Shown: positions 26,152 to 34,652 of the stretch, one piece after another
Position numbering within the stretch: the stretch's first letter is position 1
How the letters are laid out: every line of letters begins with the position of its first letter
Assembly: GCF_000739815.1 (NCBI RefSeq)
Contig: NZ_BBJJ01000051.1
Span: 1 to 50,906 of the forward strand
Reading direction: 5' to 3'
Origin: Paraburkholderia mimosarum LMG 23256 = NBRC 106338
Lineage (GTDB): Bacteria; Pseudomonadota; Gammaproteobacteria; Burkholderiales; Burkholderiaceae
Length of the DNA stretch: 50,906 nt
Notes under the pieces: generated by a model
Seen by the model: the letters and a program-made list of their open reading frames with translations, nothing else
Databases searched by the model: none
What the model was told of the DNA's origin: nothing
Made by a program: the position numbers and the translations under genes

Positions 26152-26940
26152 ATGCGCGAAGTGTTTATGATTGCCCTGCCCGGAAACGCCTGGAACTGGC
26201 GCACAGTATGGCGGCGTAACTATCTGGCGTGGAGAAAAGCGGCGCTTATCTCCCTTCTCGGCAACTTGGCCGACCCGATGATGTACCTCTTTGGTCTCGG
26301 CTTCGGCGTCGGAATAATGATAGGTCACATCGACGGCACTCCTTACGTTGCGTTCCTGGCTGCCGGAATGGTTGCGACAAGCGCCATGACCGCGGCGACT
26401 TTCGAAACGATTTACGCTGCCTTCGCTCGCATGCACGTTCAGCGCATGTGGGAAGCCGTGCTCTGCACCCAACTCACCATTGGGGATGTCATTCTTGGCG
26501 AACTGGCATGGGCCGCTACAAAGGCCCTTCTCGCGGGCTCCGCCGTGATGGTGGTTGCGGCGATGCTCGGTTACGCACGGCTTTCGAGCATCGTATCTGT
26601 GATCCCTATCGTTTTTCTAACTGGCCTCGCTTTCGCGAGCGTAGCAATGGTACTCGTCGCGATCGCACCGAGTTATGACTATTTTGTCTTCTACCAGACG
26701 CTTGTGCTTACTCCCATGTTGTTCCTGAGTGGCGTCGTCTTCCCTGTGGGCCAACTGCCTCGGGCGCTTCAATTCCTTGCACAGTTCCTGCCGCTTGCCC
26801 ACTCCGTCGAATTGATCCGCCCGACGATGCTTGTACGTCCGGTCGGCGGCATGGGGCTGCATCTGGCCGTGCTTTGTGTCTACACAATACTGCCGTTTTT
26901 CCTGTCGGCGACACTGGTCCGCCGCCGCCTGATGTCTTGA
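26152..26940 (+). CDS. nodJ: Nod factor export permease NodJ
   Basis: A 262-residue ABC-2 type membrane protein with about six hydrophobic segments, for example LFGLGFGVGIMIG and VFLTGLAFASVAMVLVAI, and the family segment LTPMLFLSGVVFPVGQLP. It forms the Nod-factor exporter with NodI. It starts 3 bp after nodI with an AAGGA ribosome site inside the end of nodI. Normal length. Confidence 0.95.
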   Translation: MREVFMIALPGNAWNWRTVWRRNYLAWRKAALISLLGNLADPMMYLFGLGFGVGIMIGHIDGTPYVAFLAAGMVATSAMTAATFETIYAAFARMHVQRMWEAVLCTQLTIGDVILGELAWAATKALLAGSAVMVVAAMLGYARLSSIVSVIPIVFLTGLAFASVAMVLVAIAPSYDYFVFYQTLVLTPMLFLSGVVFPVGQLPRALQFLAQFLPLAHSVELIRPTMLVRPVGGMGLHLAVLCVYTILPFFLSATLVRRRLMS

Positions 26941-27034
26941 TGCTGACGACGTTCCGCCTCAGCAGCAGTCTTGTGATAAGCATCGGAATGGGCTACATCC
27001 GAACCGCCGCTTTCAACCTAATGAAATTCACGCC

Positions 27035-27829
27035 ATGACCCACTTCATGCCGACAACTCAGCCATTCGTGATTCTCGGGATGCCCAGAACCGGCACCCAC
27101 TATCTGGAAGAACTGCTGAATGCTCATCCAAACGTCTTGAGCAACGGCGAATTGCTCAACACCTACGACACCAATTGGCCTGACAACCGGCTGAAGTACA
27201 GCAATCGCGAAATTCTCGAACTGGCTTATCTCCGCTATCCGGTCCGAAAGGGAAAGGCGCACGCCACGCATATCGGTTGTAAGATCAATCAACCGCAGTT
27301 TCTGGAACGCACCGGATTCTTTGATCAATTGGCACAGTGGCCGCGCCTGAAAGCGATGCTTGTGGTCCGTAGGAATACGCTGGAATCGCTGCGATCGCTG
27401 GTGCAAGCGAGACAAAGTGGTGAATGGCTCAAGTACGGGTCGGACAATGGGTCGGCTCCGCCCCCGCAAGTCGCGTTGACTATTGAATTATGCGAAGCCT
27501 ACTTCAAAGCTGCAGACGATTTTCATCGTCAAGTCGTCGACTCTTTTGCGCCAGAGAATCTTCTTTCAATAGAGTATGAAAACCTCCTCCATGACCCCGC
27601 CGAATGCATGGAGGCGGTGCAGACATTCCTTGGAATTTCCGTGCACCCTTGCTCTCCAAGGACGGCTCTTCAAAGGCAGGAAGTCCGACCTCTGGAGCAG
27701 ACCGTACTCAACTTCGACGAGTTGAAAGGTCACTTCAGTGGTGGGCAATATGAGAGATTTTTTGAAAAAACGAGAGATGGACTTTCTCGGGATCGCATGA
27801 TCCATGGAGGCCCGGGTTCATTTCCTTAG
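27035..27829 (+). CDS. nodH: Nod factor sulfotransferase NodH
   Basis: A 264-residue PAPS-dependent sulfotransferase that adds sulfate to the reducing-end sugar of the Nod factor. The 5'-phosphosulfate loop GMPRTGTHYLEEL is at residues 15-27 and the 3'-phosphate site VVRRNTLESLRSLV follows in the middle. Segments such as HPNVLSNGELLNTYDTNWP are close to NodH of sulfated-factor producers. It sits between nodJ and nodA, an order known from beta-rhizobia. Its substrate could be made by the APS kinase at 31097. Confidence 0.93.
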   Translation: MTHFMPTTQPFVILGMPRTGTHYLEELLNAHPNVLSNGELLNTYDTNWPDNRLKYSNREILELAYLRYPVRKGKAHATHIGCKINQPQFLERTGFFDQLAQWPRLKAMLVVRRNTLESLRSLVQARQSGEWLKYGSDNGSAPPPQVALTIELCEAYFKAADDFHRQVVDSFAPENLLSIEYENLLHDPAECMEAVQTFLGISVHPCSPRTALQRQEVRPLEQTVLNFDELKGHFSGGQYERFFEKTRDGLSRDRMIHGGPGSFP

Positions 27830-27979
27830 AATTAGCACAAAAGCTACCCATCTAGCCATTCTGCCATCTAAAGGGTAATTTTACGATCTTTGCGAACATC
27901 CCGAATGCGACGCTTCCGCCTTCTTGGTAAACGCACGCCACGGGTTGCGCGTGAACGCAACTGAAAAAGGTGACTTTCC

Positions 27980-28570
27980 ATGTCCTCAAAGGTGCAGTGG
28001 AAACTGTGCTGGGAAAATGAGCTCCAGCTTTCCGATCATCTCGAATTGGCCCAGTTCTTCCGGACAACGTATGGTCCAACCGGATCGTTCAACGCAAAGC
28101 CATTCGACGGCGGTCGAAGTTGGGCCGGGGCGAGGCCCGAACTCCGCGCCATTGCCTACGATTCGCAAGGTGTAGCGGCGCACATGGGTTCGTTGCGCCG
28201 CTTCATCAAGGTTGGCACAACCGACGTGCTGGTGGCGGAACTGGGTTTGTATGGAGTGCGGCCAGACCTCGAGGGGCTCGGAATCAGCCAATCAATTCGC
28301 GCGATGTATCCTGTATTGCAGGAGCTTCGCGTGCCATTCGCATTCGGCACCGTCCGCTATGCCTTGAAGAACCACGTCACAAGGTTATGTCGACATGGAA
28401 TTGGAACGGTCGTGTCTGGGGTTCGCGTCCGTTCAACGCTCCCCAACGTTCACCTCGATTTGCCGGCAACACGTGTAGAGGATGTACTGGCAGTGATTAT
28501 GCCGATTGATAGAGCTATGAGTGAGTGGCCGCACGGGACCGAAATCGAACGCAATGGCCCTGAGCTATGA
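27980..28570 (+). CDS. nodA: Nod factor N-acyltransferase NodA
   Basis: A 196-residue NodA, which attaches the fatty acid to the amino group freed by NodB. The whole length matches the family, including WKLCWENELQLSDHLELA near the start and VAELGLYGVRPDLEGLGI in the middle. An AAGGTGA ribosome site lies before the ATG. It is separated from nodB and nodC by nodIJH, the rearranged order of beta-rhizobia; it is 150 bp after nodH. Confidence 0.96.
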   Translation: MSSKVQWKLCWENELQLSDHLELAQFFRTTYGPTGSFNAKPFDGGRSWAGARPELRAIAYDSQGVAAHMGSLRRFIKVGTTDVLVAELGLYGVRPDLEGLGISQSIRAMYPVLQELRVPFAFGTVRYALKNHVTRLCRHGIGTVVSGVRVRSTLPNVHLDLPATRVEDVLAVIMPIDRAMSEWPHGTEIERNGPEL

Positions 28571-28658
28571 CTCTCCTGCATCTGCACCGGACACACGACC
28601 AGCGGCTCAATCTGAGCCTGCAATGACATGTGAACGCGCACTCCTCAGGTAAACAAAA

Positions 28659-29294
28659 TTGAAAAACGTAGCGAATTTCGACTTGTTGCGTCGGGAGTTG
28701 GATGCGGACGACCCGTGGCAACTGGACACTAATCCGTTCGAGCATGAGCGTCATATGCACATGCTTCGGTTATCACTCTCTGAAGGCCCCGTTGCCCATG
28801 CCCTTGAGGTCGGATGTGCGGGAGGTGCGTTCACAGAGAAATTGGCGCCGTACTGTGAGCGGCTCACCGTGATGGATGTGATGCCGCAAGCGCTTGCGAG
28901 GACACGCAAGCGGCTAAATCACCCGCCGAATGTTAACTGGATCGTTGCAGATGTCCAGCACTTTTCCAGCGCAGAGCGGTTCGAACTGATCGTAGTCGCA
29001 GAGGTTTTCTACTATCTCGCCAACATCGCAGAAGTGCGAGACGCTATCCGCAATCTGGCGTGCGTGCTCGCGCCTGACGGCCAGTTGATATTCGGTTCAG
29101 CACGTGACGCCAATTGTCGACGCTGGGGACATATCGCTGGTGCTGAAACAGTGCTGAAGATGCTAAACGAACAGTTCATCGAGATTGAGCGAGTCGAATG
29201 CGTAGGCCAGTCGTCCAATGAGGATTGCCTGCTCGCACGCTTCCAGAAGCGAAGCGCAATTTCCCCTTCAATCAGATTTCCCTCGCTAGGTTGA
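28659..29294 (+). CDS. nodS: Nod factor N-methyltransferase NodS
   Basis: A 211-residue SAM-dependent methyltransferase that N-methylates the deacetylated terminal sugar. The SAM-binding motif is ALEVGCAGGAFTE (48-60), followed by LTVMDVMPQALARTRKRL. Translation appears to start at TTG after a CAGG ribosome site; no ATG is placed suitably. It lies 88 bp after nodA and 8 bp before nodU. Length is that of the family. Confidence 0.92.
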   Translation: MKNVANFDLLRRELDADDPWQLDTNPFEHERHMHMLRLSLSEGPVAHALEVGCAGGAFTEKLAPYCERLTVMDVMPQALARTRKRLNHPPNVNWIVADVQHFSSAERFELIVVAEVFYYLANIAEVRDAIRNLACVLAPDGQLIFGSARDANCRRWGHIAGAETVLKMLNEQFIEIERVECVGQSSNEDCLLARFQKRSAISPSIRFPSLG

Positions 29295-29302
29295 AAGATA
29301 TT

Positions 29303-31021
29303 ATGCGCATCTGTGGCCTCAAGCTGACACACGACGGAGCAATCGCTGTTGTCGAGGATGGAAAGCTCATTTTTTGCATCGAACAGGAGAAGCGGGACAA
29401 CAATCCGAGATATCAGGATATACGCAACCTCGATGCAATTGAAACCGCATTAGCCGAGCACGGTCTACGGACAGACGACATTGACGAATTTGTGATTGAC
29501 GGCTGGGACGGTGAAGTGACGTCGCAGTTTCAGGTGCTGAGCGGCGCCACCTCAATCGTCCTCGAGGGTGGGCCCTATACGGAACGCAAAAACGGCGATG
29601 TTCTGGCTTCTGTCGACGGAACTGGGCTGTTGATCGGCGGAAAGTCATATCGGTACAGGAGCTACCCTCACGTGTCCGGCCACGTCGCCGCCGCATACTG
29701 CACGAGTCCGTTCGCGCAACGTGGGGAACCTGCGCTTTGCCTAGTGTGGGATGGCGGCATGGTGCCACGGCTGTACCATGTGGGACGCGACGACGTGAGG
29801 CTCATTGACCAACTGTTCCCCATCATCGGTCAAATGTATGCGGCGGCCGGACATCATTTCGGGCCGTACACAAAGGCGGCGGGTGCAGAGTGGGACTTGG
29901 GGGTGGCCGGCAAGCTAATGGCATATATCGCGCTGGGGTCAGTCGACGAAGACATCGTTGCTACATTTTGCCATCTTTACCTGGAACGCTTTGCAGGCGA
30001 CGCGGTGCTTGCGCGAAACTATCGTAAGAATCTCCATCTTCCCAGTACATCGCTCGCAGCGATACGCGATTTCTTCCACGCATGCGCGCCGCAGCTGCAG
30101 GGTAAAGCTCCCGAAGACGTACTCGCCTCATTCCATATTTTCCTCGAGCGCCTACTCGTCCGCGAAATGGAAATGGCCCTGCGGCGCCATTCTATTCCTG
30201 GGCCGCGTAACCTGTGCGTATCAGGCGGATGCGGACTCAATATCAAATGGAACAGTGCATTACGCGCAAGTGGCTTGTTCGATGCTACCTGGATTCCGCC
30301 CTTTCCGAACGACAGCGGTTCGGCGATCGGCACCGCATGCTGCGCAATAGCCGCGGACGAGGGCTTCATGCCCTTAGAGTGGTCGGTATATAGCGGCCCC
30401 GCAATTAAAACTGGCACGCGAGTGCCCGGCTGGTCTTCGTCGCCTTGCTCCCTAGCTGAACTCGCACAAATACTTGCCGAAAATAGACCCGTCGTTTTCC
30501 TTGCCGGACGCGCCGAGCTGGGCCCCCGAGCACTTGGGGCGAGAAGTATTCTCGCCGCTGCGACTTCGCCGAACATGAAGGCTCTTCTCAACGATGTCAA
30601 GCATCGGGAATATTTCCGTCCTGTGGCGCCCATATGTCTTGAAGACCGGGCGCGTGCTGTATTCCTCCCAGGCACTCCCGATCCCTACATGCTGTTCGAT
30701 CATCAAACGCGCGACGAATGGCGGGACAAGATACCTGCCGTCGTGCATCTCGACGGTTCTGCGCGATTGCAGACCATTGCAAGGTCATCCGGGCATCCCG
30801 TGGCGCAACTGCTGATCGAATACGAGAAGCTGACAGGCCTTCCCTTGCTGTGCAACACCAGCGCCAATCACCTCGGACGAGGCTTTTTTCCCGATGCTGC
30901 GTCGGCGTGTGAATGGGGACGCGTCGAACATGTTTGGTGCAATGGCCAGCTATTTACCAAGACATGCAGAAATGAGATTTCGGCATCAGTCAATGAGCTG
31001 GCATTTTTTGGGGCCGCATGA
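29303..31021 (+). CDS. nodU: Nod factor carbamoyltransferase NodU
   Basis: A 572-residue carbamoyltransferase of the NodU/CmcH family that adds a carbamoyl group to the non-reducing sugar. It opens MRICGLKLTHDGAIAVVEDG, has the HVSGHVAAAYCTSPF metal region, and ends with the C-terminal domain including ELGPRALGARSILA and LLCNTSANHLGRGF. The frame is open back to 29225, inside nodS, but the ATG at 29303 matches the family. It follows nodS by 8 bp. Confidence 0.95.
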   Translation: MRICGLKLTHDGAIAVVEDGKLIFCIEQEKRDNNPRYQDIRNLDAIETALAEHGLRTDDIDEFVIDGWDGEVTSQFQVLSGATSIVLEGGPYTERKNGDVLASVDGTGLLIGGKSYRYRSYPHVSGHVAAAYCTSPFAQRGEPALCLVWDGGMVPRLYHVGRDDVRLIDQLFPIIGQMYAAAGHHFGPYTKAAGAEWDLGVAGKLMAYIALGSVDEDIVATFCHLYLERFAGDAVLARNYRKNLHLPSTSLAAIRDFFHACAPQLQGKAPEDVLASFHIFLERLLVREMEMALRRHSIPGPRNLCVSGGCGLNIKWNSALRASGLFDATWIPPFPNDSGSAIGTACCAIAADEGFMPLEWSVYSGPAIKTGTRVPGWSSSPCSLAELAQILAENRPVVFLAGRAELGPRALGARSILAAATSPNMKALLNDVKHREYFRPVAPICLEDRARAVFLPGTPDPYMLFDHQTRDEWRDKIPAVVHLDGSARLQTIARSSGHPVAQLLIEYEKLTGLPLLCNTSANHLGRGFFPDAASACEWGRVEHVWCNGQLFTKTCRNEISASVNELAFFGAA

Positions 31022-31096
31022 ATTGGGTTTTTTACCGCAAGGCCCCGATAAGTGAGCTCACACCTACCCCGACCGCACCCATTTCAGTAGGCAAGT

Positions 31097-31696
31097 ATGG
31101 CGAATGAGCCTTCCACTTCAGCGTTGTATGCGTACGGCTTCCGGGTTCCCCCGGAGGCGAGAGCACGTTTGCTTCTTCAAACGCCGGCCATTCTCTGGTT
31201 TACCGGCCTATCAGCCGCGGGAAAGTCGGCTATTGCCGACACGGTAGAGGCTCGACTCCATACAGCTGGCCGACTCACCTACATACTTGACGGCGACTCC
31301 GTCAGGCTCGGTCTCTGCAGAGACCTTGGCTTTGCCGATGCTGACCGCCGCGAAAACGTACGGCGCGTCGCGGAGGTCGCAAAATTAATGGCCGACGCCG
31401 GCATCATAGTGTTGGTGTGCCTCATCTCGCCATTCCGTCGCGATCGGGAACTCGCCCGGTCTACGGCGGGCAGCCATAATTTCGCCGAAATCCATGTTCA
31501 CGCGAGTTTAGCTGCGGCGGAGGCACGTGACCCTAAAGGGCTGTATCGGCTCGCAAGGAGCGGCGCAATCCAGCGGTTCACCGGCATCGACTCCCCGTAT
31601 GAGGAGCCGACGGATCCGGACGTTTTCATTGACACATGTCGCAAGTCCATCGACGAAGGTGCCGACATTGTCCTGAATTGGCTCCGCAGTCGCTGA
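31097..31696 (+). CDS. nodQ: Stand-alone adenylylsulfate (APS) kinase, NodQ C-half type
   Basis: A 199-residue APS kinase that phosphorylates APS to PAPS, the donor for NodH. The P-loop is GLSAAGKS (37-44; the common form is GLSGSGKS), followed by ILDGDSVRLGLCRDLGFADADR and the KGLYRLARSGAIQRFTGIDS region. In Sinorhizobium NodQ this kinase is fused to an ATP-sulfurylase GTPase; here only the kinase part exists and no nodP is nearby, so APS must come from housekeeping sulfur assimilation. It is 75 bp after nodU. The symbol follows beta-rhizobial usage. Confidence 0.8.
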   Translation: MANEPSTSALYAYGFRVPPEARARLLLQTPAILWFTGLSAAGKSAIADTVEARLHTAGRLTYILDGDSVRLGLCRDLGFADADRRENVRRVAEVAKLMADAGIIVLVCLISPFRRDRELARSTAGSHNFAEIHVHASLAAAEARDPKGLYRLARSGAIQRFTGIDSPYEEPTDPDVFIDTCRKSIDEGADIVLNWLRSR

Positions 31697-31809
31697 CTGT
31701 TGCGATCATTCGTAGATTGCATGCGCGCTTCGCAGGAACACCGTTGAAACAGGGGAAGTTCTTCATCCAACAATTAACAACGCTCATCGCTCGCAAGCCA
31801 GGTAGATAG

Positions 31810-33402
31810 ATGATTGACGAGGTCCATTGCAGCTCCGGTCGTACACGTTTGCATGCGCAATGGTGCGCGGTAGCTTTTCACTGCACGGCAGGCCGGTTTG
31901 TCACGCGTGCCGCAGTAATCGCTGGAGTGCTTTCACTGCTCGGCCCGCTGGCCGGCTGCACGGTCGGCCCCGAATACCACACGCCAGCGCCGCCCGCGAC
32001 ACAGAATTACACATCAACGCCTTTACCTGATCGCACGGCTTCGTCGCAAGGTGCAGCGGGTCTCGAGCAGCGGTTCGCGGCCGGCGGCGACCTGCCTGCT
32101 CAATGGTGGACGCTCTATCGCTGTGAACAGCTCAACACACTGATAAGCGAAGCACTTAAAAGCAGCCCAACGATCGCAGCAGCCAGTGCCGCGCTACGCC
32201 AGGCCGCCGAGAATCTGCGCGCACAAGCAGGCACTGCCCTCTATCCCTCTATCGACGCCAAGCTCAACGCTATGCGTGAAAAGCTGAATGGCGCGACGTT
32301 GGGGCAGCCCAACGTCAACAAGATACTGACTCTATACAACGCATCAGTAAGTGTTTCTTATGATATGGATCTGTTTGGTGGTGTACGGCGCGAGCTCGAA
32401 TCGCTGGGCGCGCAGGTCGATTTTGAGCGCTTTCAGCTTCAAGGCGCCTACCTCGCGCTGTCGGCAAACATCGTCACTGCGGCGGTAAAGGAAGCGTCGC
32501 TGCGCGAGCAGATTGGCGCGACCGAAAACATCGTGGCAGACGAGGACGCGCAGCTTGACGTTTTGCGCAAGCAGTTCGAGTTTGGCGGCGTGGACCGGAC
32601 TGCCGTGCTCGCGCAAGAAACGTTAGTCGCGCAAACACGAGCGACGCTACCGCTGCTGCGGCAGTCGCTTGATCGGACTCGACACCAGCTTGCCGTGCTT
32701 TCGGGCAGGTTACCGAGCGATACAAGTGTGTCCGAATTCACGCTGTCGATGTTCACGCTACCACAAACCTTGCCGGTCAGTCTGCCTTCGTCGCTGGTCC
32801 GTCAGCGGCCCGATATTTTGGCCGCCGATGCCGTGCTCCACCAGGCGAGCGCTGAGGTCGGTGTCGCAACGGCCAACCTTTATCCACAACTGATCCTCTC
32901 TGCGAATTACGGCCCGCAGTCCTTAACACCGGCTGGCATGCTGAAGTATGCGGACATGATCTGGAACATCGGCGCAGGACTCACGCAACCAATATTTCAT
33001 GGTGGGCAGTTAAGCGCAAAAAAAAGCGCGGCGGAGGCCGCCTTTGACGAGGCCAACGCGCGATATCGGCAAGTCGTGCTGCTCGCATTCGAAGATGTTG
33101 CGGATACATTGCGCGCACTCGATCATGACGCGGATGCTCTTGCCGCGCAAACCGAAGCCTGGCGCGCGGCTCGTAGTTCACTGAATCTGGCGCGTGGACA
33201 GTTTCGAGTCGGCGGAGTCAGCTATCTGTCGCTCCTCGACGCACAGCGCCAATATCAGCAGGCCGTCGTGAATCTCGCGCAGGCGCAGGCAACTCGCTAT
33301 TCAGATACCGCCGCGTTATTCCAAGCACTCGGTGGCGGTTGGTGGAATGACACGGCGTATGACGAGAAGGGGCATGCCAACGACCATCCCCGCTTCCAAT
33401 GA
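31810..33402 (+). CDS. RND efflux outer-membrane lipoprotein, NodT family
   Basis: A 530-residue TolC-like outer-membrane factor. An N-terminal signal ends in a lipobox GPLAGC near residue 50, then TVGPEYHTPAPPAT as in NodT-family lipoproteins, and two helical repeats with RPDILAADAVLHQASAEVG. The N-terminal leader before the signal is unusually long, so the true start may be internal. It follows the nod operon after 113 bp on the same strand and heads a three-gene RND set, which suggests export linked to nodulation. Confidence 0.88.
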   Translation: MIDEVHCSSGRTRLHAQWCAVAFHCTAGRFVTRAAVIAGVLSLLGPLAGCTVGPEYHTPAPPATQNYTSTPLPDRTASSQGAAGLEQRFAAGGDLPAQWWTLYRCEQLNTLISEALKSSPTIAAASAALRQAAENLRAQAGTALYPSIDAKLNAMREKLNGATLGQPNVNKILTLYNASVSVSYDMDLFGGVRRELESLGAQVDFERFQLQGAYLALSANIVTAAVKEASLREQIGATENIVADEDAQLDVLRKQFEFGGVDRTAVLAQETLVAQTRATLPLLRQSLDRTRHQLAVLSGRLPSDTSVSEFTLSMFTLPQTLPVSLPSSLVRQRPDILAADAVLHQASAEVGVATANLYPQLILSANYGPQSLTPAGMLKYADMIWNIGAGLTQPIFHGGQLSAKKSAAEAAFDEANARYRQVVLLAFEDVADTLRALDHDADALAAQTEAWRAARSSLNLARGQFRVGGVSYLSLLDAQRQYQQAVVNLAQAQATRYSDTAALFQALGGGWWNDTAYDEKGHANDHPRFQ

Positions 33403-33489
33403 ATGCTCATGACGCGCGCCACATACGTTTCCCAGGCGCCGCGTCAAAGACGCTTGTGCCCGGTAACTTTGCCGTGCAAGGACACTACG

Positions 33490-34641
33490 ATGACGAAGAA
33501 AAGACCAACAGCAAAGCGGATGATCATCATGCTGATCTGCGTAGGCAGTCTGCTCGGCATGCTGATCGGCTTCAATCTTTACAAAGCGCATATGATCAAG
33601 AAGCTCCTGATGCGCGATGGCCTGGCCGGTGCCACCGTCACGTCAGCTGTGGTCAGCTATCAGACCTGGCAGCCACAGCTTTCCGCCACGGGCAGCCTGC
33701 GCGCTGCGCGCGGCGTCGACGTGACGACGGAAGTGGCAGGACTCGTGCGCGAGATCGCATTCAGTTCCGGCGAGGAGGTGAGAGCTGGACAGGTCCTCCT
33801 GCGCCTCAACGACGACTCTGACCGTGCACAGCTCGCATCGTTAAAAGCCGCCGCGGAGCTTTCGCAAACGGTTTACACGCGCGACATGGCACAATATGAG
33901 ATCCAGGCCATCTCAAAAGCGCAGTTGGATGCCGACACAGCCGAACTGAAGAGCAAAAGAGCGCAAGTCGAACAGCAAGCTGCCCTCGTCGCCAAGAAAA
34001 CCATTCGTGCACCTTTCCCAGGACGCGTGGGAATCACCACCGTTAATCCCGGCCAGTACATCAACCCGGGGGATGCAATTGTTACCCTGCAAGCCATCGA
34101 TCCCATTTACGTCGACTTTCACCTGCCCCAGGAGCAACTGGGGCAACTCGAGGTGGGACAGCGCGTCGCTGTAAATACGAGCACATTTGCCACCCTCAGC
34201 TTCGGTGGCCAAGTCCGCGCGATCAATCCGCGCGTGGACAGCACAACGCGCAACGTCGAGATAGAAGCGGTTTTGGACAACCGCGAGCGCAAGCTATTGC
34301 CCGGCATGTACGCGAACGTGAAGATCGATGTAGGTAGCGAGCAGCGCTATTTGACCTTGCCGCAAACAGCGATCGCGCACAATGCGTACGGTGCAACCGT
34401 ATTCGTCATTAGACCGGGGGACCACAAGAACGCGCGCGGTGAGACGATGCCGGTGGCGCAACAGGTATTCGTGACGCCGGGACCCACGCGCGGCGATCAG
34501 GTGGCAATCCTGAAGGGTCTTCACGAAGGCGCGCTGGTTGTCACGAGCGGTCAGCTCAAGCTGAAGAACGGAACACCGCTCATCATCAATAATCGCGTGC
34601 TGCCCGCGGACAGTCCTGCTCCGACGCCTCAGGAACAGTGA
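33490..34641 (+). CDS. RND efflux periplasmic adaptor (NolF-like)
   Basis: A 383-residue membrane fusion protein with one N-terminal membrane anchor (MIIMLICVGSLLGMLIGF), a biotinyl-lipoyl-like domain (GLVREIAFSSGEEVRAGQVL), a coiled-coil hairpin, the second half IRAPFPGRVGITTVNPGQYI, and a beta-barrel. The ATG at 33490 has an AAGGA ribosome site; the frame opens earlier at 33403. It lies between the outer-membrane factor and the pump. NolF of Sinorhizobium nod regions is the same family. Confidence 0.88.
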   Translation: MTKKRPTAKRMIIMLICVGSLLGMLIGFNLYKAHMIKKLLMRDGLAGATVTSAVVSYQTWQPQLSATGSLRAARGVDVTTEVAGLVREIAFSSGEEVRAGQVLLRLNDDSDRAQLASLKAAAELSQTVYTRDMAQYEIQAISKAQLDADTAELKSKRAQVEQQAALVAKKTIRAPFPGRVGITTVNPGQYINPGDAIVTLQAIDPIYVDFHLPQEQLGQLEVGQRVAVNTSTFATLSFGGQVRAINPRVDSTTRNVEIEAVLDNRERKLLPGMYANVKIDVGSEQRYLTLPQTAIAHNAYGATVFVIRPGDHKNARGETMPVAQQVFVTPGPTRGDQVAILKGLHEGALVVTSGQLKLKNGTPLIINNRVLPADSPAPTPQEQ

Positions 34642-34652
34642 GAGCCCGCCCG

